From Acidobacteriota bacterium (GTDB lineage Bacteria > Acidobacteriota > Thermoanaerobaculia > Multivoradales > J023), in assembly GCA_029263315.1 (NCBI GenBank), contig JAJCXR010000042.1, forward strand, positions 242,533 through 306,532: a DNA stretch of 64,000 nt. The letters are read 5' to 3'. Below are positions 36,015-46,295 of this stretch, in pieces. Position 1 is the first letter of the stretch; every line of letters starts with the position of its first letter. A program made the translations under genes and the position numbers. The notes under the pieces are model-generated. The model worked only from the letters and a program-made list of their open reading frames with translations, was not told where the DNA came from and did no database searches.

Positions 36015-36398
36015 TCATTCCTCGAAGGTGGCGCAGGAAGAATCGTTCTCCCAGACATCGACGCGGCGCAGGCGCACCCGCTCGCCGTCGTTGCTGGTGG
36101 CAAGGCGTTGTGCCAGCTCGCGATAAATGTGCTCACAAAACAGCTCGGCGGTGGAGTTGATGCGGTCGAAGGGTGGAATCTCATTCAGCACCCGGTGATC
36201 ATAGATGCCCACCGTTTCGTGCATCAGGTCTTTGAGATAGGAAAAGTCGACCACCATTCCAAGGGCATCGAGCTGATCGGCCTGTAGAAAGACCCGCACT
36301 CGATAATTGTGGCCGTGCATGTTGCGGCATTTCCCGGGATGGTCCGGAATGAAGTGAGCTGCCGCAAAAGTAAAATCTTTGGATATCGTGTGGGGCAC
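36015..36398 (-). CDS. queD: QueD-like 6-carboxytetrahydropterin synthase
   Basis: 127 aa, GTG start. The zinc and catalytic motifs of the 6-pyruvoyl-tetrahydropterin synthase family are present: FAAAHFIPDHPGKCRNMHGHNY (zinc His residues and catalytic Cys in the C-x3-HGH arrangement), MVVDFSYLK, DHRVLNE and WENDSSCATFEE. QueD makes 6-carboxy-tetrahydropterin in queuosine/7-deazaguanine synthesis. No queC, queE or queF is nearby. A role in tetrahydropterin synthesis cannot be excluded, but the C-x3-HGH pattern favours QueD. Confidence 0.87.
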   Translation of the reverse strand: MPHTISKDFTFAAAHFIPDHPGKCRNMHGHNYRVRVFLQADQLDALGMVVDFSYLKDLMHETVGIYDHRVLNEIPPFDRINSTAELFCEHIYRELAQRLATSNDGERVRLRRVDVWENDSSCATFEE

Positions 36399-36439
36399 CG
36401 TGGATCTCGAAGTCTTTTTGAGGTTTATTGGGCCGGGTT

Positions 36440-36582
36440 GAATCCGATCGGCCGCGAAAATCGTTATCCATTAAGCGAGGGACACGTGATGCAAGCCCAT
36501 TGCCCTGGGCGCGCACCCCGGGTCCCTCAAGGTCTCCTCTCCCACCCATGTCGGCCGTCCACTGCCGACATGGGTTTTTTAC
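36440..36582 (+). ncRNA. Candidate small RNA ending in a strong terminator
   Basis: No gene lies on the plus strand here (queD and acnA are both on the minus strand), yet a strong plus-strand intrinsic terminator ends at 36582. Upstream, GAGGGAC (36477-36483) pairs with GTCCCTC (36522-36528), enclosing a GCCC/GGGC hairpin. The 5' end is only a guess; TTGAAT at 36438 could be a poor -35. It does not match 4.5S RNA, tmRNA or tRNA by eye; 6S RNA cannot be excluded. Alternatively the pairing belongs to a queD leader on the other strand. Confidence 0.4.
36545..36582 (+). terminator. Strong plus-strand intrinsic terminator without an annotated gene
   Basis: 11-bp perfect stem CCCATGTCGGC / GCCGACATGGG with an 8-nt loop, followed by TTTTTT. 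The T-run is only on the plus strand side, so it does not serve acnA (minus), which ends at 36626. Confidence 0.85.
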
Positions 36583-36625
36583 TGTGCGGAGAGAGAGTCT
36601 GCCGAGCAGACCTGTCCAATGGCGC

Positions 36626-39367
<2,742 letters not shown>

Positions 39368-39524
39368 GGCAAACCTCGTAGGGCGGAGGTGATTGGGAGC
39401 GAAGAAGAACCCGCAGGGCATCTGCCTCAAAAGTGCTGAGCTGCTTATCTTAACTGGCTTTGTTCGTTCCCCCAAGGTCTCGTCCTCAACAGCGGTGATT
39501 TCAACCTCCACCGCCGTCGACCAG

Positions 39525-39590
39525 CCCGGTCAAGAGGCATTTCCTACCTGAGAGCATCTTGACGGTCAACTCTGCGCGCCTTGACCGGGT
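39525..39590. promoter_or_regulatory. Inverted repeats in the acnA-yqgE divergent region
   Basis: CCCGGTCAAG (39525-39534) and CTTGACCGGG (39581-39590) are perfect 10-bp inverted copies. Between them lies a palindrome TTGACGGTCAA (39560-39570). All share a TTGAC half-site. This may be a regulator-binding region or a folded leader for yqgE. Confidence 0.35.
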
Positions 39591-39610
39591 AGGTGTACTA
39601 AGATTGGCGG

Positions 39611-40189
39611 ATGTCTGCACCGGTCGATCTACAACCCCCTCTGCTGCTTCTGGCCATGCCCCAGGTCCTGGACCCCTTCTTTCACCAAAGTGTTGTGCTG
39701 CTAGTACATCACCAGGAGGAGGGAAGCCTCGGCTTCATCATCAACCGGCCGACCGGCGTCAAGCTTTCTGAGATTCTCGAGGACCTGGATATTCACTGGC
39801 TGGGCGAGCAAGGCACCATGGCTTTTTTCGGTGGCCCGGTGGAGCCCCAGGTCGGCACCCTCATCTACAATCCGGACGAGAGCTCACCCCCTGGGCGCCA
39901 TCAAGTCTGCCAGGGCGTCGCATTGACCCAGCATATCGACGATCTGGAGACGATGGCCGGGAAACCTCCAGACGCCTTCCGGCTGCTGCTGGGATATGCG
40001 GGTTGGGGGGATGGCCAGTTGGAAGAGGAGCTGCTGCGCAACGATTGGTTGGTGGCGCCGGTGGACGCAGCGCTGCTCTTTCACGAAACGCCGGAGGAGA
40101 TGTGGCGCCTGGCCTGCCAATCCGTCGGTGTCAATCCCGAGCGCCTACCCCACTGGACTTCGAACGATGGTGACGGAGCCGCCAACTGA
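39611..40189 (+). CDS. yqgE: YqgE/AlgH family protein
   Basis: 192 aa, the usual length. Motifs of the family: LLLAMPQVLDPFFHQSVVLLVHH, GSLGFIINRPTG, FFGGPVEPQVGTLIY and LLGYAGWGDGQLEEELLRNDWLVAP. The biochemical role is not settled; the family is widely conserved and was named AlgH from a Pseudomonas alginate phenotype. It is followed after 87 bp by an SDR gene. Confidence 0.93.
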   Translation: MSAPVDLQPPLLLLAMPQVLDPFFHQSVVLLVHHQEEGSLGFIINRPTGVKLSEILEDLDIHWLGEQGTMAFFGGPVEPQVGTLIYNPDESSPPGRHQVCQGVALTQHIDDLETMAGKPPDAFRLLLGYAGWGDGQLEEELLRNDWLVAPVDAALLFHETPEEMWRLACQSVGVNPERLPHWTSNDGDGAAN

Positions 40190-40276
40190 CGGGATTTGTC
40201 ATCTGACTCCGCCGGTCGTCGGATCACCGCCCGCCGCCCAGGCTTCTTTCACAACGCTTTCCGGATGGAGCACGTC

Positions 40277-41050
40277 ATGATCCCGACCCCCCGTAAGATT
40301 GCCATCGTCACCGGCGCCAGCTCTGGCATCGGCGCCGCCACCGTCGGTCATCTGGCAGCGGCAGGCTTCCATGTGGTGGGGGGAGCCCGGCGTGTCGACA
40401 GGATATCGGCGGTGACGGACCCGGTGGGCGGCACCGCCTTAGCCCTGGACGTCACCGACCCGGCGAGCATCGAGACCTTTCTCGCCAACAGCCGCCAACT
40501 GGCCGAGGAACGACAGCTGGCGATTCATCTCCTGGTCAACAACGCGGGCGGGGCCCTGGGGCTCGACCGCGTGGAATCGGCCCGCGACGATCAGTGGGAG
40601 ACCATGTACCGTACCAACGTGTTGGGCACGATGCGCATGTCCCGGCCACTGCTGCCCGACCTCATCGCCTCCGGCGACGGTCACATCATCAACATCGGCT
40701 CCATCGCCGGCTTCGAAACCTATCCAGGTGGAGCAGGTTACACGGCAGCCAAGCACGGTCAACGGGCGGTGACCCGCACCCTGCGCTTGGAGTTGCTCGG
40801 CCAACCGGTGCGGGTGACGGAGATCGCCCCCGGATTGGTGGAGACGGAATTCAGCGTCGTTCGCTTCGAAGGAGATACGGAGCGCGCCCAGGGAGTCTAT
40901 GCCGGCATGGAGCCTCTGCTCGCCGAAGACATCGCGGAATGCATCGCTTGGGCGGCGAGCCGCCCGGCGCACGTCAACATCGATGAGATCGTTGTCCGCC
41001 CCCGCGACCAAGCGGCCGCCACCTTGGTGCATCGCCGCCCGGTGGGCTGA
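40277..41050 (+). CDS. Short-chain dehydrogenase/reductase (YdfG-like)
   Basis: 257 aa from ATG 40277 (GGAG 7 bases upstream; ATG 40265 also in frame). Rossmann nucleotide site TGASSGIGAATVGHL, NNAGGALGL, catalytic Ser in INIGSIAGF and Tyr-x3-Lys in GYTAAKHGQRAV. The end PAHVNIDEIVVRPRDQ resembles YdfG/3-hydroxy acid or serine dehydrogenases acting with NADP. Exact substrate not determined. Confidence 0.88.
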   Translation: MIPTPRKIAIVTGASSGIGAATVGHLAAAGFHVVGGARRVDRISAVTDPVGGTALALDVTDPASIETFLANSRQLAEERQLAIHLLVNNAGGALGLDRVESARDDQWETMYRTNVLGTMRMSRPLLPDLIASGDGHIINIGSIAGFETYPGGAGYTAAKHGQRAVTRTLRLELLGQPVRVTEIAPGLVETEFSVVRFEGDTERAQGVYAGMEPLLAEDIAECIAWAASRPAHVNIDEIVVRPRDQAAATLVHRRPVG

Positions 41051-41073
41051 ATCGCGACTGCGACACCCCGAGC

Positions 41074-41117
41074 AGCGACATCTCAACAGCGACATCTTAA
41101 ACAGCGACATCTCGAAC
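41074..41117 (+). repeat. 14-15 bp imperfect tandem repeat
   Basis: AGCGACATCTCAAC, AGCGACATCTTAAAC and AGCGACATCTCGAAC follow one another between the SDR gene and the 71-aa gene. Slippage-type microrepeat; no coding role. Confidence 0.8.
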
Positions 41118-41137
41118 TGCGACGACGGAGACGATCG

Positions 41138-41353
41138 ATGGATCCACAGCGGCTGAAAGAAGCCTACCAACAGCTCGAGCTGCTCGACGAGCGGCTGACC
41201 TACAAGATTCGCCCCCGCGGCACCACCGTCTCCCCGACCGCCGATCAGGTCGACGCCAAGCTGCGGGACCTGGCCAACTACACCCTCGAGCTGAAGGACA
41301 TCATGCGCCAGTTCATGCTCGCCTTCGCCAGCCGTCCGAAGCCGCCGGGTTAG
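41138..41353 (+). CDS. Small conserved-looking helical protein, unknown function
   Basis: 71 aa. ATG with GGAG about 14 bases upstream (ACGGAGACGATCG). Predicted mostly helical and charged: RLKEAYQQLELLDERLTYKIRP then DQVDAKLRDLANYTLELKDIMRQFMLAFA, with heptad-like spacing that suggests a coiled coil. No family recognised. It converges with dut across a repeat family A copy. Confidence 0.6.
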   Translation: MDPQRLKEAYQQLELLDERLTYKIRPRGTTVSPTADQVDAKLRDLANYTLELKDIMRQFMLAFASRPKPPG

Positions 41354-41355
41354 GA

Positions 41356-41491
41356 GCCCAGCTAAGGTTTCATCCCGTCCCCATGGCCCTGCGGCTCAGA
41401 CAGCACTCCGTCCGTGCTCGCTCGAAGGGGGGCCCGCCAAGGGCCTCCCGCTAGCACCGATTTCGGTAACTCGGGATGGACACCAGCTAGG
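41356..41491 (-). repeat. Repeat family A, copy 3 (short form, inverted)
   Basis: Reverse-complement match to copies 1 and 2 over the core (GAGCGAGCACGGACGGAGTG, CTGTCTGAGCCGCAGGGCCA). It lacks the second half. Its two ends are inverted versions of each other (CTAGCTGGTGTCCATCCCG and CAGCTAAGGTTTCATCCCG on opposite strands), so this short form looks like a complete MITE. Internal hairpins: ACCGA/TCGGT and GGCCC/GGGCC. It includes the dut stop codon. Confidence 0.75.
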
Positions 41492-41921
41492 CTCCCGTCG
41501 AGCCGAAGCCGCCGGCACCCCGATCGCTGTCCTGCAAGCCGTCGACGAGATCCCACTCCACAGCTTCGACCTTGGCGAAGACCAGCTGCGCGATGCGCTG
41601 CCCGCGCTCGACCGTGACGGCCTCTTGCCCCAGGTTGATCAGCACGACACCCACCTCACCGCGGTAGTCGGCATCGATGGTGCCCGGGCTATTGAGCACG
41701 GTGACACCATGACGCAGGGCCAGGCCGCTGCGGGGTCGTACTTGGGCTTCGAAACCCGTCGGGATCTCTAGCCTCAGACCGGTGGGAATGAGCTGGCGAC
41801 GCCCCGCTTCGAGGACGACGGGGGAGGTGATGTGGGCCTGCAAATCGAGACCCGAGCTGCCGACGGATGCTTTTTCGGGTAGGGGAAGATCCTCCGCCAG
41901 GCGCTGCACCCGTATCTTCAT
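41487..41921 (-). CDS. dut: dUTP diphosphatase
   Basis: 144 aa from ATG 41921. All five dUTPase motifs are visible: GSSGLDLQA, RPRSGLAL, LNSPGTIDADYRGEVGVVLINLG, ERGQRIAQLV and the Phe-containing tail RGAGGFGSTGA. Homotrimeric enzyme hydrolysing dUTP to dUMP, keeping uracil out of DNA. It is the last gene of the long secretion operon, 13 bp after the third pseudopilin gene. Its TAG stop lies in the CTAG at the end of a repeat family A copy. Confidence 0.95.
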   Translation of the reverse strand: MKIRVQRLAEDLPLPEKASVGSSGLDLQAHITSPVVLEAGRRQLIPTGLRLEIPTGFEAQVRPRSGLALRHGVTVLNSPGTIDADYRGEVGVVLINLGQEAVTVERGQRIAQLVFAKVEAVEWDLVDGLQDSDRGAGGFGSTGA

Positions 41922-41934
41922 GGTGCTGGGTCTC

Positions 41935-42708
41935 TCAACCCCGGTTGCCACTGCTCGGGCCACCACCGATGGATTGGGAACCGCCGACGCTGCCGCCGAG
42001 GTCGGTGCCCCCGGCGCCCCCGTCCATGGCGCCGGCCGGTGCGCCGGGCAAGGGCAAGCCGATGACGTCGGCATTGATCGGAAGATTGCGGTTGGCGTTG
42101 GCTTGCCCGGCGCCGATGGCACGGGTCTGCAACAGGCGGATGGTGAAGCTCCACTGCGGGATGTTGCGCTCGACGATCTCCGGCTTTTGTTTGCTGGAAA
42201 CACCGATGATCGGACCAATGCGGACTTCTTCGGAACCTTGAAGCTTCTGCCCCAAGGGCCCCCGCGGCGAGTCGTCAACATCCGGCCGATTGTTGTTCTC
42301 GTTGCCGCCGAGACCGTTGTCCGGCTGTTGCTGATTGGTGTTGGGGACCCCCTCGAAGACGGGATCCCATTTGCCGCCGTCGGTCAACGGGTTGGTCCAC
42401 AACTGACGAATACAACGCCCGCGGCCTTTGTCCTCCGCCAGGTCTTCGAGTTTCTGCGGCCACTGGCCGTAGCGCTGCTGGTAGACCCGGATCGCCTCGG
42501 CGTACTGCAGACCGCGAAAAATGAACTCGTATTCTTTATCGCGCTGGATGACTCCGCTCCACAGGGGGAGCGCCATGGCCACCAGGATATTCATGACCGT
42601 GAACATCACCACCAGGGTCACCAGGGTATAGCCTTCTTCGGCACCGGGTCGGCGCCCGAAAGCCCCTCGCCACAGCTTCCACTGCGCTGGCCGCGCTGGC
42701 CGTTGCAT
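41935..42708 (-). CDS. Pseudopilin-like protein lacking Glu5, Gly/Asn-rich tail
   Basis: 257 aa from ATG 42708. Prepilin site AEEG|YTLVTLVVMFTVMNILVAMALPLW; mature residue 5 is Thr instead of Glu, as in tip subunits of the GspK type. After the helix comes a GspG-like segment (YAEAIRVYQQRYGQWPQKLEDL, TDGGKWDPVFEG), then a long low-complexity C-terminus rich in Gly, Asn and Pro. It may cap the pseudopilus. Located between the second pseudopilin gene and dut. Confidence 0.8.
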   Translation of the reverse strand: MQRPARPAQWKLWRGAFGRRPGAEEGYTLVTLVVMFTVMNILVAMALPLWSGVIQRDKEYEFIFRGLQYAEAIRVYQQRYGQWPQKLEDLAEDKGRGRCIRQLWTNPLTDGGKWDPVFEGVPNTNQQQPDNGLGGNENNNRPDVDDSPRGPLGQKLQGSEEVRIGPIIGVSSKQKPEIVERNIPQWSFTIRLLQTRAIGAGQANANRNLPINADVIGLPLPGAPAGAMDGGAGGTDLGGSVGGSQSIGGGPSSGNRG

Positions 42709-42721
42709 CAAGGGGCGCACC

Positions 42722-43186
42722 TCACCACTCCGCGTAGGGCTCACCGTCGAGGCTCAGGTCTTCCGATAGGGAGAATACGTCGATGATGCCTCCCCCTTCG
42801 AGCTCGAGGTCCACTTCCCAGGCGATGGAATCGGGGTCGGTGATGTCGTCCGGCGAGCCTTCGTAGACCAATCCCCATTCTTTTTCGCCGGTGATCGGGT
42901 CCGTCGGCACGTCCCGCAGGTAGCCGTCATCGGCCAGGCTTTCGAGATCTGCCGGGTAAAAGCCCTTGTCGCCGTAGTACTGATCGATGACTTGCCGCAA
43001 GGTATTGAGATTGGTGCGCAGCACGGCCTCTTGAGCTCGGCGTGGGGTCTGGGTCAGGTTGGGCATGGCGATCGCCGCCAGGATGCCGATCACCGCGATG
43101 ACGATGATCAGCTCGAGGAGGGTGAAGCCCCCCTGTTGGCTGCGTCGCCGCCGTATGTTGTGCCCGCTGTTCGATCGTCGTACCAT
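42722..43186 (-). CDS. GspG-type major pseudopilin
   Basis: 154 aa from ATG 43186 (AGGAG 6 bases upstream), overlapping the preceding stop in ATGA. Leader ends QQGG|FTLLELIIVIAVIGILAAIAMPNLTQ with Glu5. Then TNLNTLRQVIDQYYGDKGFYPADLESLADDGYLRDVPTDPITGEKEWGLVY, the typical GspG/T2SS G layout. Most likely the main pseudopilin of the second system. Confidence 0.9.
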   Translation of the reverse strand: MVRRSNSGHNIRRRRSQQGGFTLLELIIVIAVIGILAAIAMPNLTQTPRRAQEAVLRTNLNTLRQVIDQYYGDKGFYPADLESLADDGYLRDVPTDPITGEKEWGLVYEGSPDDITDPDSIAWEVDLELEGGGIIDVFSLSEDLSLDGEPYAEW

Positions 43187-43719
43187 CACCACTCCTCGTA
43201 GAGGATCTTGTTCAGACCGACCCCCAGGCTCAGGGAATACACGTCGTAGACGTTCTCCCCTCCCCACGAGGTGGCGTCGAAGTCGTCCTGATAGCTGCGC
43301 AAGCCCCATTCCGCCTCTCCGGTCATCGGGTCGATCGGGATGCGGCGCAGAAACTTCTTCTCGCTGTCCGGAGGCTGTCCGACCAGCTGGATGCCTTCGA
43401 TCAGATCCTCGAGCTCCGCAGGATAACCGTCCGTCCCCACCTCGACCGGCAGCAGGCCGGCATCGCTGTACCGCTTGTGCTCGTCGATGGCGTTGCGGAT
43501 CTTGCGCAACGCCAACTTGAGCTCGATTTCCTTCTGACGACGGACGGTGTAGCGCGCCACCGGCAGGGCCACACCGGCCAAGATGGTCAGCAGGACACAG
43601 ACGACAAATAGCTCGGTCAGCGAATAACCCGCCTGGCGGCCACCACGGGAGACACCACCCCAGGTGGCACTGGAGTGGCGGCGGATGCGGGCATGTTTGA
43701 GATTCAACAATTGGTTCAT
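43186..43719 (-). CDS. GspG-like pseudopilin
   Basis: 177 aa from ATG 43719 (GGAGAGAACC just upstream). Leader ends RQAG|YSLTELFVVCVLLTILAGVALPVARY with Glu5. The body RKIRNAIDEHKRYSDAGLLPVEVGTDGYPAELEDLIEGI... RRIPIDPMTGEAEWGLRSYQDD is again GspG-like. It is the first of three adjacent pseudopilin genes after the secretin gene. Confidence 0.88.
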   Translation of the reverse strand: MNQLLNLKHARIRRHSSATWGGVSRGGRQAGYSLTELFVVCVLLTILAGVALPVARYTVRRQKEIELKLALRKIRNAIDEHKRYSDAGLLPVEVGTDGYPAELEDLIEGIQLVGQPPDSEKKFLRRIPIDPMTGEAEWGLRSYQDDFDATSWGGENVYDVYSLSLGVGLNKILYEEW

Positions 43720-43801
43720 GGTTCTCTCCACCACCTCGGTCGACGGCTTCAAGAGTTTCTACGGAGCGGACCGGGCAAACGTTGTCCGCTCCTGGGTTCG
43801 A

Positions 43802-45715
43802 TCAGTCGATCTCGTCTTCGTTGCGGCTGAAGGGATCATTTGGTCCACCGGTGGGTGCCAGGTCGACACCGCCTTGGGGCTCCTTCTCGTCCGTATCCGG
43901 CGAGGACTCCTCGCCCGCTTCCTGCAAGCCCCGGGGCAAGGAGCGCAGCCGCTCACGCAAACGCTCCCGCACCCGCTCCCGGGCATCCGCGTCGCCATCG
44001 AAGGGGCCCTCGGTATTGGACTCGACCCGAGGGCTGCCACCGCGGAAGGTGATGTTGGTCTCGGTGCCCACCCAAATGGGCAACAGATCCGCTTCGACAA
44101 TATCGGCCCGACGAATGACATGGGGGGTGAGGGTGAGGACGATGTCCGAGCGTCTGACGTCGGTGGTCGTCTTCTTGAACAGGCGACCGAGGATGGGGAT
44201 ATCCGAAAGTCCCGGAATCCCCGTCTCGCTCTGCCCCTCGTCGGTACGGATCAGACCGGCCAGGAAATTGGTCTCGCCATCTCGCAAGCGGATGCTGGAC
44301 TCGATGGAGCGGGTACCGATCACCGGTTGCGCTTGACCGCCACCGGTGGTGATGAAATCGGTGATGTTGCTGATTTCGACCTTGAGCACCAGGGTCACTT
44401 CCTCGTTGTGGTGGACGCGGGGCTCGATCTCGATCTTGATACCGACGTCCTGATACTGGAACGACGTCACCGGCACGATATTCGAGCTGTTGAGGTTGGC
44501 GGTATTGAACGTGGTGGTGGGGATGGGAACACGATCACCGATCGTCAAGCTGGCCTTCTCGCCTTCGGTGATGCGCATCTTGGGCTGGGCCAAGGTCTGC
44601 GCCTCACTGTTGGTCTTGATGAAGTCCACCATGAAGTCCGGCACGGTGAGAATCCAGTTGTTCTGGTTCAAGAACTCGAAATCGGAGAGCCGTAAGGGCA
44701 CATCGTCACCACCCAGGTCGAGACCGAAACGAATTTGGTTCTCGCTCAGGCTCAGCCCCAAATCCCGCAGCTTGCTGGAGTTGATCTGCAGCAGCTCGAC
44801 ATCGACCACGACCTCCGCTTTGGCCTTGTCGTTGGCGATGATGATCTGCTCCGCCACCTTGACCGTATCGGCCGTATCGCGCAGCACGATGGCGTTCAGC
44901 TGCTCGTTGGCCGCCACATGCTTGGCGCCGATCAAGCTACGGACCATGGTCATGACGTCTTTGACATCCGCGTTGTCGAGGAAGAAGGTCTGGATGACCT
45001 GGTCCTCATAGGTACGCCGGTTCTGCGGGTTGTCGTCGGCGACGATGATCGAGTGCTCGTCGAGGGCCTTGTAGAAATGGCCGACCGTGCGCATGACGAT
45101 TTCGAGCGCGCTCTGCGCCGTCACCTCGTCGAGTACGATCTGAATTTCGTCGTCCTTCAGCTTGGGGTCGAAGAGCACATTGATGCCGAAGGCTTTGCCG
45201 AGGGACTGATAGATGTCCTTGACCGACGTGGGCTCGGAAAAATTGAGGCTGATGGGCTCCTTCGAGCGCGGATCGAGCACCGGCGGCTGCGCATTGGTGC
45301 CCTTCAGGCGGTCTTTCATCTGGGCGATGGTGCCGCGCTGCGGAAGGTTGAGCTCGATGGCCTGAAGCTCCTCCACGACCTTGCCCAACTCCGCCTCGGC
45401 GTACTGGTTGGACGGATCGAGCTCGACGGCGCGCCGGTATTCCACCAGAGCGCGCTCGGGAACGCCGGCTTCGTGGTACTGCTTTCCCCGTCGAACATGC
45501 TCTTGGGCGGCCTGGATCTTGGCCCGCATCAGGGCTGCACGGTAGGTGATGTTCTCGGGATGCGAGCGCACGGCTTCCAAATAATGGAGCACGGCCCCGT
45601 CCCAGTTGCCTAGCTGCTCTGCCTGCTGCGCCTGTCGGTAGACACTGTGCCCCGAGCAGCCCATCTGCAGACAGGCCAAAACCAACAAAATCGTAACGGT
45701 ATATCGGTAACGCAT
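43802..45715 (-). CDS. Secretin lipoprotein with N-terminal TPR repeats
   Basis: 637 aa from ATG 45715 (GAGGAGAG upstream). Lipobox LACLQMGC (Cys20). TPR-like helices (VYRQAQQAEQLGNWDGAVLHYLEAV, GVPERALVEYRRAVELDPSNQYAEAELG) cover about 25-120. Secretin N domains follow (ISLNFSEPTSVKDIYQSLGKAFGINVLFDP; VIQTFFLDNADVKDVMTMVRSLIG). The C-terminal secretin core has VPIPTTTFN, VGIKIEIEPRVHHNEEVTLVLKVEIS and GLSDIPILGRLF. It forms the outer-membrane pore of the second machine. The acidic C-terminal tail is unusual. Upstream pilP ends 22 bp away. Confidence 0.92.
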   Translation of the reverse strand: MRYRYTVTILLVLACLQMGCSGHSVYRQAQQAEQLGNWDGAVLHYLEAVRSHPENITYRAALMRAKIQAAQEHVRRGKQYHEAGVPERALVEYRRAVELDPSNQYAEAELGKVVEELQAIELNLPQRGTIAQMKDRLKGTNAQPPVLDPRSKEPISLNFSEPTSVKDIYQSLGKAFGINVLFDPKLKDDEIQIVLDEVTAQSALEIVMRTVGHFYKALDEHSIIVADDNPQNRRTYEDQVIQTFFLDNADVKDVMTMVRSLIGAKHVAANEQLNAIVLRDTADTVKVAEQIIIANDKAKAEVVVDVELLQINSSKLRDLGLSLSENQIRFGLDLGGDDVPLRLSDFEFLNQNNWILTVPDFMVDFIKTNSEAQTLAQPKMRITEGEKASLTIGDRVPIPTTTFNTANLNSSNIVPVTSFQYQDVGIKIEIEPRVHHNEEVTLVLKVEISNITDFITTGGGQAQPVIGTRSIESSIRLRDGETNFLAGLIRTDEGQSETGIPGLSDIPILGRLFKKTTTDVRRSDIVLTLTPHVIRRADIVEADLLPIWVGTETNITFRGGSPRVESNTEGPFDGDADARERVRERLRERLRSLPRGLQEAGEESSPDTDEKEPQGGVDLAPTGGPNDPFSRNEDEID

Positions 45716-45737
45716 TCGCTCGAGCTCTCCTCTCGTT

Positions 45738-46295
45738 CTATTCGCCGATGACAATGCGTTCCGGCGCAACACCCGGAAAGCCGACGAAACTCAGTGCTAT
45801 CGACTCCAGGTCGATAGAATCAACAATGAACTTTTCATCGATCACTTCGCCTTCGACGACGTTGAGCAATACCTCGTTCTGCTCGACCACCGCAATACGC
45901 CGCGACTTGGGCCCGAAAATCCCCAACAGACTGAGGTCCACGGGTGGCGGCTGCGGTTCTGTGATCACCGGCGGCGGCGGTGTGCGCTCAATAACCTCCG
46001 GCACCGGTATCGGCGGCGGAGGTGGGGGCGGCGGAGGGGGCGGGGGGGGTTGGCCATAGGCAAAGATATTTCGCCCTTGCTCATAGCGCCCGCCGCTGAC
46101 TTCCAAGGCATCCAGTTGTGGCGTGACGACTTGCCGCTGCGCCAAGGCGCGATTGCTGCGTTGGGGCGAGCGGCTGTCTCCTGGGCTATTTCCACCACCG
46201 CCCAAGAAGGAACCGCCGTATTGCCACAGAAGAATCGGCACCAGAACCGCCAGGCCGATCAGCAGGTACTTCTCACGCTTCCCGAGGTTATTCAT
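45738..46295 (-). CDS. pilP: PilP-like inner-membrane protein with polyproline run
   Basis: 185 aa. One N-terminal membrane helix, a linker, then NIFAYGQ followed by 13 consecutive prolines, and a C-terminal PilP/GspC-type beta domain (DLSLLGIFGPKSRRIAVVEQNEVLLNVVEGEVIDEKFIVDSI). PilP links the inner-membrane PilMNO platform to the secretin. ATGA overlap with pilO. The proline run will need EF-P for translation, and its DNA contains a run of 8 G. Confidence 0.8.
   Translation of the reverse strand: MNNLGKREKYLLIGLAVLVPILLWQYGGSFLGGGGNSPGDSRSPQRSNRALAQRQVVTPQLDALEVSGGRYEQGRNIFAYGQPPPPPPPPPPPPPIPVPEVIERTPPPPVITEPQPPPVDLSLLGIFGPKSRRIAVVEQNEVLLNVVEGEVIDEKFIVDSIDLESIALSFVGFPGVAPERIVIGE

Noticed and set aside
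36431..36456. GGGTTGAATCCGA resembling a tRNA T-arm
   Set aside because: The loop lacks the conserved TTCRA pattern and no acceptor stem, anticodon arm or CCA can be built around it.
36545..36582. Hairpin as the terminator of acnA
   Set aside because: acnA is on the minus strand and the T-run lies only on the plus-strand side; on the minus strand the hairpin is followed by GGGAGAGG.
46015..46055. GGNGG-rich tract as a possible G-quadruplex or CRISPR-like repeat
   Set aside because: It is the proline codon run of PilP; no spaced repeats exist. No CRISPR array was seen anywhere in the window.
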